Assembly (NCBI GenBank): GCA_022766785.1
Contig: JALEOL010000025.1
Coordinates: forward strand, 16,831-80,830
Direction of reading: 5' to 3'
From: Oscillospiraceae bacterium
Lineage (GTDB): Bacteria; Bacillota; Clostridia; Oscillospirales; Ruminococcaceae
DNA: 64,000 nucleotides
Part shown: positions 26,030-35,516 of the stretch, one piece after another
Layout of the letters: every line of letters begins with the position of its first letter
Numbering within the stretch: position 1 is the first letter of the stretch
Made by a program: the position numbers and the translations under genes
The notes under the pieces: generated by a model
Seen by the model: only the letters and a program-made list of their open reading frames with translations
Told to the model about the DNA's origin: nothing
Database searches by the model: none

Positions 26030-26884
26030 ATGCAGATAGACTACGATATACGGGCGAACGCGCTGGTTGAAGCGCTCCCCTACTTACAGGAATACAACGA
26101 CAAGGTTGTTGTTGTGAAATACGGCGGCAACGCCATGACCAACGATGATCTCAAGCAGGCAGTTATGCAGGATATCGTGCTGCTTTCGCTGGTGGGGATA
26201 AAGGTGGTTCTCGTACACGGCGGCGGTCCTGAGATAAATGCCATGCTAAAGAAGATCAACAAGCCGAGCGAATTTGTCAACGGTCTGCGCTACACTGACG
26301 AGGAGACTATCGACATCGTTCAGATGGTTCTCGCCGGTAAGGTGAACAAGGATCTCGTTCAGCTTCTTCACCAGGCAGGCGGCAAGGCTATAGGGCTTTG
26401 CGGTCTGGACGGCGATCTCATAAAGGCTAAGCAGCTAAATCCCGACCTCGGCTTTGTCGGCGAGATAACCGAGATCGACCCCGGCGTTATCAACACCGCG
26501 CTGAACAACGGCTACATTCCGGTTGTATCCACCGTTGCTGCCGGAAAGAACGGCGAGGTCTACAACATAAACGCAGACACCGCAGCCGCAAGGATCGCAG
26601 CTGAAATGGGCGCCGCAAACCTCATTCTCCTCACCGATATCAAGGGACTTCTTGAGGACAAGGACGACGACAACACCCTTATCAGGACTCTCGGCGTGAG
26701 CGAGGTGCCCTATCTCAAGAACCAGGGCATCATCTCCGGCGGCATGATACCGAAGATAGACTGTTGCGTTGAAGCGGTTCGCCGCGGCGTTAAAAAGACC
26801 AACATCATTGACGGACGCATACCGCACTCTATCCTTATTGAACTGCTGACCGACATAGGTGCAGGCACAATGATCATTCCGTAA
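26030..26884 (+). CDS. argB: Acetylglutamate kinase
   Basis: 284 residues from the ATG at 26030, preceded by AAAAAAGGAGCAAAGGAA. An open frame reaching 25841 overlaps argJ and is not used. Motifs: VVKYGGNAM (phosphate loop), VLVHGGGPEIN, and NINADTAAARIA. It phosphorylates N-acetylglutamate; arginine-inhibited forms carry an N-terminal helix, and the roughly 20-residue N-terminal extension here (IDYDIRANALVEALPYLQEY) fits that type. Confidence 0.96.
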   Translation: MQIDYDIRANALVEALPYLQEYNDKVVVVKYGGNAMTNDDLKQAVMQDIVLLSLVGIKVVLVHGGGPEINAMLKKINKPSEFVNGLRYTDEETIDIVQMVLAGKVNKDLVQLLHQAGGKAIGLCGLDGDLIKAKQLNPDLGFVGEITEIDPGVINTALNNGYIPVVSTVAAGKNGEVYNINADTAAARIAAEMGAANLILLTDIKGLLEDKDDDNTLIRTLGVSEVPYLKNQGIISGGMIPKIDCCVEAVRRGVKKTNIIDGRIPHSILIELLTDIGAGTMIIP

Positions 26885-26895
26885 GAGGTGAAGAA

Positions 26896-28062
26896 ATGAG
26901 CACGATAGAACAATTCAACCAATATGTAATGCCCTCCTACGGCAGATACGACCTGGTGCTTGAAAAGGGCGAGGGCAGACAGGCTGTGGACGAGAACGGC
27001 AAGGAATACATAGATTTTGGCAGCGGCATCGGCACGAATTCGCTGGGCTACTGCAACGAGGACTGGGTAAAGGCGGTCTGCGACCAGGCGCACAGGATCC
27101 AGCACACCTCGAATTATTACTACACAAAAGTACAGGCAGACTTCGCAAAGGCGCTCTGCGAGACCGCCGGCTACACTGATATGTTCTTCGGGAACTCCGG
27201 TGCGGAAGCTAACGAATGCGCGATAAAGATCGCCCGGAAGTACAGCTTCGACAAGTACGGCAAGGGTCGCCACAATATTATCACGCTGGTGAACAGCTTC
27301 CATGGCAGAACGCTCTGCACCCTGTCCGCCACCGGTCAGGAAGTGTTCCACAACTACTTCTTCCCGTTCGTTGAGGGATTTATCAACGTTGAGGCGAACA
27401 ACATCGATGATCTCCGTGCAAAGCTGGACGATACCGTTTGCGCCGTTATGTTCGAGTACATTCAGGGCGAGGGCGGCGTTATGGCTCTCCAGCAGGAGTT
27501 CGTGGACGAGATATTCAGGCTTTGTGCCGAAAAGGACGTGCTGACTATCGCAGACGAGGTACAGACCGGCGTTGGCAGGACCGGTAAGTTCCTTGCCGGG
27601 GACAACTTTGGCAAAAAAGCTGATCTCACCACCCTTGCAAAGGGACTGGCAGGCGGCGTTCCTATCGGCGTCTGCCTTTCCGGAGAAAAGTGCGCGAAGG
27701 TGCTTACCCCCGGAACACACGGTTCAACCTTCGGCGGAAATCCCATTAGCTGCGCAGGCGGTCTTGCAGTACTGAACACTGTAAACAAGCCCGGATTTCT
27801 GGACGAGGTCACTGCAAAGGGCGAATATATCCGCAAAAAGCTGCTCTCCTCCCCCGAGGTGGCTTCCGTGTCGGGCATCGGCATGATGATAGGCGCAGAG
27901 CTTAAAACCAAGAAAGCAGGCGATGTCGCAAAGGCTGCGCTTGACAAGGGACTGCTGATCCTCACTGCAAAAACAAAGGTTCGTCTGCTGCCGCCGCTCA
28001 CGATAACATATGAGGAGATCGACAAGGGTATGGAGATACTTCTCGGTGTTCTGAACAGCTGA
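26896..28062 (+). CDS. argD: Acetylornithine aminotransferase
   Basis: 388 residues, class III PLP-dependent transaminase. The PLP Lys is about 249 in TTLAKGLAGG; IADEVQTGVGRTG carries the Asp that contacts the pyridine nitrogen; FGNSGAEANE and NSFHGRTL are also seen. It converts N-acetylglutamate semialdehyde to N-acetylornithine. The start follows AAGAGGTGAAGAA. Confidence 0.95.
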   Translation: MSTIEQFNQYVMPSYGRYDLVLEKGEGRQAVDENGKEYIDFGSGIGTNSLGYCNEDWVKAVCDQAHRIQHTSNYYYTKVQADFAKALCETAGYTDMFFGNSGAEANECAIKIARKYSFDKYGKGRHNIITLVNSFHGRTLCTLSATGQEVFHNYFFPFVEGFINVEANNIDDLRAKLDDTVCAVMFEYIQGEGGVMALQQEFVDEIFRLCAEKDVLTIADEVQTGVGRTGKFLAGDNFGKKADLTTLAKGLAGGVPIGVCLSGEKCAKVLTPGTHGSTFGGNPISCAGGLAVLNTVNKPGFLDEVTAKGEYIRKKLLSSPEVASVSGIGMMIGAELKTKKAGDVAKAALDKGLLILTAKTKVRLLPPLTITYEEIDKGMEILLGVLNS

Positions 28063-28063
28063 T

Positions 28064-28495
28064 ATGGAATACCGCAACATCACTATAGGCGATCACGACC
28101 AGCTTTCAGCACTGTGGAAAAGCATTCCCGGAATGGGACTGAGAAGCCTGGACGACAGCCGGGCAGGAATTGAAAAATATCTCCGGAGAAATCCCACCAC
28201 GAGCTTTGCGGCAGTCGATAACGAAAAAATCATCGGCTGTATCCTCGGCGGTCATGACGGGCGGCGCGGTTTTATCTATCACACCTGCGTACACCCGGAT
28301 CACCGCGGAAAGGGCGTAGGAAGTCGCCTTGTGAAGCTGTGCTGCGACGCGCTCCGTGCAGAGGGAATTACAAAATGCGCCCTTGTCTGCTACTCCTCCA
28401 ACGAATGCGGAAATGATTTCTGGCGATCACAGGGGTGGGAGCTGCGAAAAGATCTTCACTACTTCAATCTGTCGCTTGACGAAAATAACACCTGA
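28064..28495 (+). CDS. GNAT N-acetyltransferase embedded in the arg operon
   Basis: 143 residues, a single GNAT domain. TCVHPDHRGKGVGSRLVKLC is the acetyl-CoA loop (family V-x-P-x-x-R-G-x-G-x-G), and NDFWRSQGWE gives the last strand. It begins 1 nt after argD stops and is followed by argF after 17 nt, so it is surely part of the operon. No strong ribosome site is visible, implying coupling to argD. A role as a short N-acetylglutamate synthase priming the ArgJ cycle is plausible from position only; another amine acceptor is possible. Confidence 0.85.
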   Translation: MEYRNITIGDHDQLSALWKSIPGMGLRSLDDSRAGIEKYLRRNPTTSFAAVDNEKIIGCILGGHDGRRGFIYHTCVHPDHRGKGVGSRLVKLCCDALRAEGITKCALVCYSSNECGNDFWRSQGWELRKDLHYFNLSLDENNT

Positions 28496-28512
28496 CGAAA
28501 GGAAATAATTCA

Positions 28513-29427
28513 ATGAAGCATTTATTAAAGCTGATGGATCTCTCCACTGAGGAGATCATCGACATTCTCAACCTTGCCGACCAGCTCAAGTACGAGCAGA
28601 AGCACGGCATTCCCCACAACATTCTCAAGGGTCAGACCCTGGGCATGATTTTCCAGAAGTCCTCCACAAGAACGCGCGTTTCCTTTGAGACCGGCATGTA
28701 TCAGCTGGGCGGTCAGGCGCTGTTCCTCTCCTCCCGGGATCTCCAGATAGGACGCGGCGAGCCTGTTCAGGACACCGCAAGAGTTCTTTCACGGTATCTC
28801 AGCGGTATCATGATCCGTACTTTCGAGCAGAAAGAAGTCGAGGATCTGGCGGCATACGGCTCTATCCCGATAATCAACGGACTGACCGATTACTGCCACC
28901 CATGCCAGGTGCTTGCAGATCTCCAGACTGTACGCGAGTACAAGAACAAGCTGGACGGGCTGAAGTTCTGCTATATCGGCGACGGTAATAACATGGCGAA
29001 CTCCCTCACCGTCGGCGCGCTCAAGGTTGGCATGAGCGTTTCCCTCGGCTGCCCGGAGGGCTACTACCCCGACCAGACTGTCATCGACTTTGCAAAGCAG
29101 TACCCCGGCAAGTTCCAGATAGTGAACGATCCCGTACAGGCTGCGGCGGACGCAGATGTGCTGTACACCGATGTGTGGGCTTCCATGGGTCAGGAAGACG
29201 AAGCTGCAAAGCGCCGCCTTGTATTCAAGGGATACCAGATCAACGATGATGTAATGGCTTCCGCCAAGTCCGACGCAATGGTAATGCACTGCCTGCCTGC
29301 TCACCGCGAGGAAGAGATCACCGCAAAGGTATTTGAGGAGCACGCAAACGAGATATTCGACGAGGCAGAAAACAGACTGCACGCACAGAAGGCTGTTATG
29401 GTACGTCTCATGGCTCCCGACGCTTAA
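28513..29427 (+). CDS. argF: Ornithine carbamoyltransferase
   Basis: 304 residues. The carbamoyl-phosphate loop is KSSTRTR (49-55) and HCLPAHREEE near residue 263 is the ornithine/carbamoyl phosphate catalytic segment (Cys-Leu-Pro). It makes citrulline from ornithine. It is last in the operon and is followed by a strong terminator. Confidence 0.96.
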   Translation: MKHLLKLMDLSTEEIIDILNLADQLKYEQKHGIPHNILKGQTLGMIFQKSSTRTRVSFETGMYQLGGQALFLSSRDLQIGRGEPVQDTARVLSRYLSGIMIRTFEQKEVEDLAAYGSIPIINGLTDYCHPCQVLADLQTVREYKNKLDGLKFCYIGDGNNMANSLTVGALKVGMSVSLGCPEGYYPDQTVIDFAKQYPGKFQIVNDPVQAAADADVLYTDVWASMGQEDEAAKRRLVFKGYQINDDVMASAKSDAMVMHCLPAHREEEITAKVFEEHANEIFDEAENRLHAQKAVMVRLMAPDA

Positions 29428-29443
29428 TTCAAAGATATACAGT

Positions 29444-29479
29444 AAATCCCACGGAGTGTATGTCAGCCGTGGGATTTTT
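29444..29479 (+). terminator. Terminator of the arginine operon
   Basis: Perfect 11-bp stem AAATCCCACGG / CCGTGGGATTT with a T6 run. Confidence 0.92.
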
Positions 29480-29543
29480 TGCATTCATAAATCGGACTAT
29501 GCCCTCATAATATGTACAGAAAAAACTATTCTGGAGGTACAAA

Positions 29544-30464
29544 ATGACAGAGTTTCTGCCTGAGGGCTACTTATTCAACACCGCCGAGAACCGCTCCTGC
29601 ATCGCAAGCTTTTACTCGCTGAGCGAATGCATGACCACCGGCAGGATCATCGAAGCACCCTGCGTTATCTGCAACAGCCGCCACGATCTCATCGTAGACT
29701 TCGGTCATATGAGGGGCGTCATTCCCCGGGAAGAGGGCGCAATCGGCATTACCGAGGGAACGACAAAGGACATCGCGCTGATATCCCGGGTCAACAAGCC
29801 GGTGGCTTTTATCGTTACCGATTTCCGCCGGGACGAACAGGGGGAGCTGTACGCCGTGCTCTCACGACGCGCAGCGCAGGAGAAATGCATGGCGGACTAC
29901 CTCAGCCGGCTTATCCCCGGGGACATTATCCCTGCAAGGGTAACTCACCTGGAGCCTTTCGGATGCTTTGTTGACATCGGCTGCGGTATTCCTTCGCTAA
30001 TTCCGATAGACATGATATCCGTGTCCAGGATCACCCACCCACAGGATCGCTTTCATGTCGGTCAGGATATCTACGCAGTCGTGAAATCCCTGGATAACGG
30101 CAGGATATGCCTGTCGCACAAAGAGCTTCTCGGCACGTGGGAGGAGAACTCGTCCCTGTTCGAGCCGGGCGAGACCGTAACAGGGATCGTCCGGTCTATT
30201 GAGGACTACGGAATTTTCGTGGAACTTACGCCGAACCTTGCCGGGCTTGCGGAGCTGCGGCAGGACGTCAGGGTGAACAGCTGCGCCAGCGTCTACATAA
30301 AGGCGATAATCCCGGAAAAGATGAAAATAAAGCTCATCATCGTCAGTACGTCTGATAATGCGTACAGCGGTAATGAGCTGAAATATTTCATGACAAGCGG
30401 CCACATAGACAGCTGGATGTATTCCGGAGAAAACACCTCAAAGGTGATACAGACTATTTTTTGA
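29544..30464 (+). CDS. S1 RNA-binding domain protein
   Basis: 306 residues with three S1-like OB repeats at about 30-105, 120-195 and 205-270. The second and third are clearest: PGDIIPARVTHLEPFGCFVD and ETVTGIVRSIEDYGIFVEL. These bind RNA. Clostridia often carry such short S1 proteins, sometimes fused to IspH; this one stands alone. The start follows CTGGAGGTACAAA. The 3' end overlaps the convergent rarA gene by 11 nt. A role in translation or RNA turnover is inferred. Confidence 0.85.
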   Translation: MTEFLPEGYLFNTAENRSCIASFYSLSECMTTGRIIEAPCVICNSRHDLIVDFGHMRGVIPREEGAIGITEGTTKDIALISRVNKPVAFIVTDFRRDEQGELYAVLSRRAAQEKCMADYLSRLIPGDIIPARVTHLEPFGCFVDIGCGIPSLIPIDMISVSRITHPQDRFHVGQDIYAVVKSLDNGRICLSHKELLGTWEENSSLFEPGETVTGIVRSIEDYGIFVELTPNLAGLAELRQDVRVNSCASVYIKAIIPEKMKIKLIIVSTSDNAYSGNELKYFMTSGHIDSWMYSGENTSKVIQTIF

Positions 30465-31698
30465 CTTGACTCCAGTACTCCTTTGCGGCTTTTTCCAGCT
30501 TGTTGTCGCCGTATTCGTAGTACACATGATCCTTGATCGGGTCGGGAAGATACTGCTGCTTCACCCAGTGGTTCGGGTAGTCGTGCGGATAGAGATAATG
30601 CTGACCCTTGACCGCAGCGCCCTCGCCGTCGCAATGTACATTCTGGAGCTGTCTCGGGAAATCGTAGGCAGCTCCGCCTTTTATGTCCTCCATTGCAGCG
30701 CCTATCGCCTTGTATGCGCTGTTGGATTTCGGCGATGTGGCAAGAAGTATAACAGCCTCCGCAAGCGGTATCCTAGCCTCCGGAAGCCCAAGCTGCATGG
30801 CGCTGTCAACGCACGCCTTGACTATCGGCATTGCCTGGGGATACGCAAGCCCAATATCCTCGCTGGCGATAACAAGCAGCCTGCGCGAAAGCGAGATGAT
30901 ATCCCCTGCCTCCATAAGCCGCGCGGCGTAGTGGAGCGCAGCATTTTCGTCCGAGCCGCGTATCGACTTCTGGAGCGCTGAGAGCAGGTCGTAATGCTGA
31001 TCGCCGTCCCGGTCATAGCGCATGTTGCTGCGCTGAGTGAGTTCTTTTGCAAGGTCAGGAGTAATTCTGCCGTCATTGCAGGTTAGAGCGCATAGCTCCA
31101 CCGTATTCAACGACTTACGGACGTCTCCTCCGCAACCGTGACAGATGTACTTCACAGCTTCATCGTCAAGGATATATTCGACACCGGTCTCCTCCGTCAT
31201 ACAGGCAAATCCGCGCCGAACCGCTTTTTCCAGCTCCGCAGGCTGCACCGGCTTGAATTCAAACACGGTGCTCCGGGACAATATCGCGTTGTACACATAG
31301 AAGTACGGGTTTTCTGTGGTGGAAGCTATCAGCGTGATACTGCCGTCCTCGATGTATTCCAGCAGGCTCTGCTGCTGCTTTTTGTTGAGGTACTGTATCT
31401 CGTCAAGGTACAGCAGTATGCCGTTCGTCCCGAGAAAGGTGTCCACCTCGCTCACCACGCTCTTGATATCCCCGGTGGAAGCCGAGGTGCCGTTGAGCTT
31501 GTGCAGCCGCATATTCGCGGACTCCGCAATTATCCTTGCAACAGTGGTCTTTCCCACGCCGGACGGCCCGTAAAATATCATATTAGGAATTCGTCCGCTC
31601 TCGATAATTCTCGAAAGCGGACGGTTTTTTCCGATCAGATGTGACTGCCCCACCACATCGTCAAGTGATGAAGGGCGTATTCTGTCAGCTAATGGCAT
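30454..31698 (-). CDS. rarA: Replication-associated recombination protein A (MgsA/RarA ATPase)
   Basis: 414 residues, AAA+ clamp-loader-like. Walker A YGPSGVGKTT (about 44-53), Walker B LLYLDEIQYL, sensor segment ASTTENPYF, and the C-terminal MgsA domain with ASEDIGLAYPQA. It acts at stalled replication forks. It starts one base before the end of prs and belongs to the glyA-prs-rarA operon. Confidence 0.95.
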   Translation of the reverse strand: MPLADRIRPSSLDDVVGQSHLIGKNRPLSRIIESGRIPNMIFYGPSGVGKTTVARIIAESANMRLHKLNGTSASTGDIKSVVSEVDTFLGTNGILLYLDEIQYLNKKQQQSLLEYIEDGSITLIASTTENPYFYVYNAILSRSTVFEFKPVQPAELEKAVRRGFACMTEETGVEYILDDEAVKYICHGCGGDVRKSLNTVELCALTCNDGRITPDLAKELTQRSNMRYDRDGDQHYDLLSALQKSIRGSDENAALHYAARLMEAGDIISLSRRLLVIASEDIGLAYPQAMPIVKACVDSAMQLGLPEARIPLAEAVILLATSPKSNSAYKAIGAAMEDIKGGAAYDFPRQLQNVHCDGEGAAVKGQHYLYPHDYPNHWVKQQYLPDPIKDHVYYEYGDNKLEKAAKEYWSQVKK

Positions 31699-31699
31699 A

Positions 31700-32854
31700 T
31701 CAAAGACCTCTGTGCTCTCTGAGCAAAGCCTTTATCTTCTCGTGGGGATCGATCACGTTGCTGATAGAGGTGTCGTGGTTGATCGAAGCGATGAAGTATG
31801 CCAGATACTTGGAAACATCGACCTCCTTGAACCACGGACGGGACAGCAGCTCCGGCGTGCGGTAGGACAGATTTGTGCCAAACACACCGTGGATAAGTCC
31901 CTTTTCATAAGCCTCATCGAACTTCTGAAGACCCTTTGTGAATATCGGATAGGTCGCATAAGCAAACATTCTCTTTGCCTTGCGGGCTTTCAGCTCCTTT
32001 GCGATATCAAGCATGGATTCGCCGGAAGAAATGATGTCGTCCGCAACGAAAACGTCCTTGCCCTCAACGGAAGCGCCAAGATACTCATGCGCTACAATGG
32101 GGTTGCGCCCGTCAACTATCGTAGAATAATCACGGCGCTTGTAGAACATACCCATATCAACTTCCATGACAGAGGCATAGAACATGTTTCTCTGAAGTGC
32201 GCCCTCATCAGGACTTACCACCATGAAATGATCCTTATCAATGATAAGATCCGGGAAATCCTTGAACATTGCCTTCAGCACCTGATAGGACGGAATCACG
32301 TTATCAAAGCCCATGAGCGGCACCGCGTTGCAGACTCTGGGGTCGTGGGCGTCAACAGTAACGAGGTTGGATACGCCCATTCTCTGCATCTCCTGGAGAG
32401 CAACAGCGCAGTCCAGGGACTCGCGGTAGCTTCTTCTGTGCTGACGTCCGCCGTAAAGCAGCGGCATGATGACGTTGATACGGTGCGGCTTACCGCTTGC
32501 CGCCTGGATAATCCTCATCAGATCCATGTAGTGATCGTCCGGGGACATGCTGTTTTCCTGGTCGAAAAGCTTGTACTTCACGCTGTAATTTCCAACGTCC
32601 ACAAGAATGAACAGATCCTTGCCGCGCACGGTGCTCTTGATAAGTCCCTTTGCGTCGCCGGACTGGAAACGGGGGCACTGGCACTCGATCATGTAATCCT
32701 CATGTTCCATGCCGTTTCTGTCAGCCCATCTTTCAAGATAGCTGTTGATCTTTGCGCCAAGCTCCTGCGTGCCGTTCATACAGATAAGTCCAAGGGGAGC
32801 GACGGAGTTGAAGTTCTGATATAAAACCTCGGTGTTCTTGACAGTTGTCATCAT
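31700..32854 (-). CDS. prs: Ribose-phosphate pyrophosphokinase (long form)
   Basis: 384 residues from the ATG at 32854, spaced for the GAAGGA site; an upstream in-frame Met at 32869 would place that site inside the coding region. Motifs: TVDAHDPR (metal/ATP), YKRRDYS (flexible loop), FVADDIISSGESM (PRPP loop; usual pattern VDDxxxTGGT, here SSGES). It is longer than the classic 315-residue enzyme, with an extended N-terminus and insertions, a form I associate with Clostridia. It makes PRPP for purine, pyrimidine and histidine synthesis and supplies the purine operon at 41-54 kb. Confidence 0.9.
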   Translation of the reverse strand: MMTTVKNTEVLYQNFNSVAPLGLICMNGTQELGAKINSYLERWADRNGMEHEDYMIECQCPRFQSGDAKGLIKSTVRGKDLFILVDVGNYSVKYKLFDQENSMSPDDHYMDLMRIIQAASGKPHRINVIMPLLYGGRQHRRSYRESLDCAVALQEMQRMGVSNLVTVDAHDPRVCNAVPLMGFDNVIPSYQVLKAMFKDFPDLIIDKDHFMVVSPDEGALQRNMFYASVMEVDMGMFYKRRDYSTIVDGRNPIVAHEYLGASVEGKDVFVADDIISSGESMLDIAKELKARKAKRMFAYATYPIFTKGLQKFDEAYEKGLIHGVFGTNLSYRTPELLSRPWFKEVDVSKYLAYFIASINHDTSISNVIDPHEKIKALLREHRGL

Positions 32855-32892
32855 TTGATCTTCCTTCATATTTTCTATATTTGGCAGAATTC

Positions 32893-32922
32893 ATTCTCCC
32901 CTGCTGACAGAGGAGAATGCGA
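32893..32922 (-). other. Hairpin between glyA and prs
   Basis: CATTCTCC and GGAGAATG can pair around an 11- to 12-nt loop, 17 nt after the glyA stop. No T run follows, so it looks more like an RNA processing or stability element than a terminator. Confidence 0.5.
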
Positions 32923-32938
32923 TTATACTCATGAGATA

Positions 32939-34192
32939 TTATTCATAAAGAGGATACTTTGCGCAGATATCGTTTACCATTGCGCGAACCTTTTCCTTAT
33001 TGCCCTCAAAGTCCTTTGCGGTGAGGTAGATGCACTCGCCGATAACGCGCATGTCGTCCTCTTTCAGACCTCTTGTGGTGACAGCAGGCGTGCCGATACG
33101 AACGCCGGAGGTGAACGCAGGCTTCTGAGGATCGTTCGGAATGGCGTTCTTGTTTACGGTGATGTAGCACTCGTCGAGGTTGGTTTCAAGCTCCTTGCCG
33201 GTGATGTTGAACGGACGGAGATCGACCAGCATCAGGTGATTGTCAGTTCCGCCGGAAACGAGCTGGAAGCCCTTTTCGAGCAGGGTGTCAGCAAGAACCT
33301 TTGCATTCTTCACGATCTGAGCGCCGTACTCCTTAAATTCAGGCTTGAGGGCTTCGCCGAAGCATACAGCCTTTGCAGCGATGATGTGCATGAGAGGACC
33401 GCCCTGCGTTCCGGGGAAAATAGCGGAGTTGATCTTCTTTGCGATGTATTCGTTGTTGGTGAGGATAAGACCGCCTCTGGGACCGCGGAGAGTCTTGTGT
33501 GTAGTCGTTGTAACGATGTCTGCGTAAGGAACAGGGCTCATGTGCTGACCAGCCGCAACAAGACCGGCGATGTGCGCCATATCAACCATGAGATAAGCGC
33601 CGACTGCTCTGGCAATGGCGGACAGCTTCTCAAAGTCGATAGCTCTGGGGTACGCGGACGCGCCTGCAACGATGAGCTTGGGCTTGCACTTGTTCGCCTG
33701 CTTGTAAAGCTCCTCATAGTCGATGAAGCCATCGTCGTTGGTGCCGTAGGATACGAAGTTGAAATACTTGCCGGAGATATTCACCGGAGAGCCGTGAGTG
33801 AGATGACCGCCGTGAGCAAGGCTCATGCCCATAACAGTATCTCCGGGCTGAAGCAGAGCCACATAAACCGCAGTGTTCGCCTGTGCTCCGGAGTGTGCCT
33901 GAACGTTCGCAAATTTCGCGCCGAACAGCTTCTTTGCACGCTCGATAGCGATATTCTCGACGATATCCACGTCCTCGCAGCCGCCGTAGTAGCGCTTTCC
34001 GGGATAGCCCTCGGCATACTTGTTGGTGAGCACGCTGCCCATTGCCGCCATTACCGCCGGGGATACTATGTTCTCGCTTGCGATAAGCTCAAGGTTTCTT
34101 TTCTGGCGCTTGAGCTCCAGACCCATTGCGTCAGCGACCTCGCTGTCATAATTACCCAGGAAGCCGATGGTGTCCACGATATCATTATACAT
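32939..34192 (-). CDS. glyA: Serine hydroxymethyltransferase
   Basis: 417 residues. The PLP Lys lies in [14 protein letters not shown]; other family segments are [22 protein letters not shown] and [12 protein letters not shown]. It interconverts serine and glycine, producing methylene-tetrahydrofolate, the source of glycine and one-carbon units for purine synthesis. The start follows AGAAAGGAG; a promoter sits 40-65 nt upstream. Strong codon bias suggests high expression. Confidence 0.97.
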   Translation of the reverse strand: MYNDIVDTIGFLGNYDSEVADAMGLELKRQKRNLELIASENIVSPAVMAAMGSVLTNKYAEGYPGKRYYGGCEDVDIVENIAIERAKKLFGAKFANVQAHSGAQANTAVYVALLQPGDTVMGMSLAHGGHLTHGSPVNISGKYFNFVSYGTNDDGFIDYEELYKQANKCKPKLIVAGASAYPRAIDFEKLSAIARAVGAYLMVDMAHIAGLVAAGQHMSPVPYADIVTTTTHKTLRGPRGGLILTNNEYIAKKINSAIFPGTQGGPLMHIIAAKAVCFGEALKPEFKEYGAQIVKNAKVLADTLLEKGFQLVSGGTDNHLMLVDLRPFNITGKELETNLDECYITVNKNAIPNDPQKPAFTSGVRIGTPAVTTRGLKEDDMRVIGECIYLTAKDFEGNKEKVRAMVNDICAKYPLYE

Positions 34193-34228
34193 TTCGGAAA
34201 TGCTCCTTTCTGATTATCCGTTGATTTT

Positions 34229-34257
34229 ATTATAACCTAATTTTTACTCAAATGCAA
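34229..34257 (-). promoter_or_regulatory. Promoter of glyA
   Basis: Minus strand TTGCAT (34257-34252), 17-nt spacer, TATAAT (34234-34229). Confidence 0.72.
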
Positions 34258-34335
34258 CCGTTTAGCCGCATTTCAATGTAATTTACATGAATATTCCCCA
34301 CCGGGGGACATTTTTTGTGGAAAAGCGATAAAGCC

Positions 34336-34389
34336 TTAAGGCAACACCGCACAAAGAGCATTTTTTGATTTTGTACGGTATTGCCTTAA
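34336..34389. repeat. 54-nt inverted repeat downstream of leuB
   Basis: TTAAGGCAACACCGCACAAA (34336-34355) and TTTGTACGGTATTGCCTTAA (34370-34389) are 20-bp arms with 2 mismatches, separated by 14 nt. The arms resemble end sequences of small dispersed repeats; copy number cannot be seen from this window. Confidence 0.6.
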
Positions 34390-34412
34390 AAGCCGTGCGG
34401 AAAACACGGCTT
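34387..34412 (-). terminator. Terminator of the leu operon
   Basis: Minus strand AAGCCGTG / CACGGCTT stem followed by TTTT, 9 nt after the leuB stop. Confidence 0.8.
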
Positions 34413-34420
34413 GGCAGTTA

Positions 34421-35503
34421 TCAGATGTATTCCGCGATCTTGCTTCCCATTTCGGAGCAGGACAGCAGCTTCATTCCATCGGACATGATATCTCCGGTTC
34501 TGAAACCGTCCTTTATCGTCTGGCGGACAGCGTTCTCGACAGCGTCTGCTTCTTCGTTCATGTCAAAGGAATAGCGCAGCATCATCGCAGCGGAAAGGAT
34601 AGTTGCGATAGGGTTTGCCTTATTCTGACCGGCAATGTCGGGCGCAGAACCGCCGGACGGCTCGTACAGACCGAACTTTGTCTCGTTCATGCTGGCAGAG
34701 GGAAGCATGCCGATAGATCCGGTGATCATGGAAGCCTCATCGGACAGAATATCGCCGAACATGTTCTCCGTCACCATAACGTCAAACTGCGCAGGATCCT
34801 TTACCAGCTGCATTGCGGAGTTATCCACCAGCATATGCTCCAGCTTTACCTCGGGATAGTCCTTTGCGACCTCCTCGACGACCTTTCTCCACAGTCTGGA
34901 GCTGTCCAGAACGTTCGCCTTGTCAACGCTGGTGACTTTCTTGCGGCGCTTCATTGCCACATCGAACGCCTTGACCGCAATGCGGCGGATCTCGTTTTCA
35001 TTGTAGCTGAGAGTATCAACGGCGGTCATTACGCCGTCTACTTCCCCGGTGTGGCGCTCGCCGAAGTACAGTCCGCCGGTAAGCTCGCGCATGATGAGCA
35101 TGTCGAAGCCCTTTTCGCTGATCTCGGTTTTGAGCGGACACGCACCGGAGAGCTCACTGAACAGCAGGCAGGGACGCAGGTTCGCGAACAGCCCCAGTGA
35201 CTTGCGTATCTTCAGCAGACCTGCCTCCGGGCGGAGGTTCGCCGGGAGCTTGTACCACGGGGACTTGGTGGTGTCGCCGCCGATAGAACCCATAAGCACT
35301 GCGTCGGAAGCCTTGCAGCGCCCGATAGTCTCGTCCGTCAGCGGTACGCCGTTTGCGTCGATAGAGCAGCCGCCCATCAGCAGCTGTTCATAGTTGAACT
35401 TGTGACCGAATTTTTCTGCGACCTTATCCAGTACCTTCATAGCCTCGGTGACTATTTCCGGCCCGATACCGTCGCCCTTTATCACTGCGATATTCTTTTC
35501 CAT
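34421..35503 (-). CDS. leuB: 3-Isopropylmalate dehydrogenase
   Basis: 360 residues. Motifs: [10 protein letters not shown] at the N-terminus, [13 protein letters not shown] (substrate arginine and Tyr), SVDKANVL (catalytic Lys/Asp), [16 protein letters not shown], and the NAD segment [15 protein letters not shown]-like [15 protein letters not shown]. It oxidises and decarboxylates 3-isopropylmalate to the leucine precursor. It is last in the minus-strand leuC-leuD-GNAT-leuB cluster. Confidence 0.96.
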   Translation of the reverse strand: MEKNIAVIKGDGIGPEIVTEAMKVLDKVAEKFGHKFNYEQLLMGGCSIDANGVPLTDETIGRCKASDAVLMGSIGGDTTKSPWYKLPANLRPEAGLLKIRKSLGLFANLRPCLLFSELSGACPLKTEISEKGFDMLIMRELTGGLYFGERHTGEVDGVMTAVDTLSYNENEIRRIAVKAFDVAMKRRKKVTSVDKANVLDSSRLWRKVVEEVAKDYPEVKLEHMLVDNSAMQLVKDPAQFDVMVTENMFGDILSDEASMITGSIGMLPSASMNETKFGLYEPSGGSAPDIAGQNKANPIATILSAAMMLRYSFDMNEEADAVENAVRQTIKDGFRTGDIMSDGMKLLSCSEMGSKIAEYI

Positions 35504-35516
35504 TATTGTAGCCTTT

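Noticed and set aside
31712-32824. 370-codon plus-strand open frame opposite prs
   Set aside because: Antisense shadow of the PRPP synthetase; no recognisable domains.
32855-34213. 452-codon plus-strand open frame opposite glyA
   Set aside because: It is exactly antisense to a textbook serine hydroxymethyltransferase, has a composition expected of a reverse shadow in GC-biased codons, and no ribosome site.
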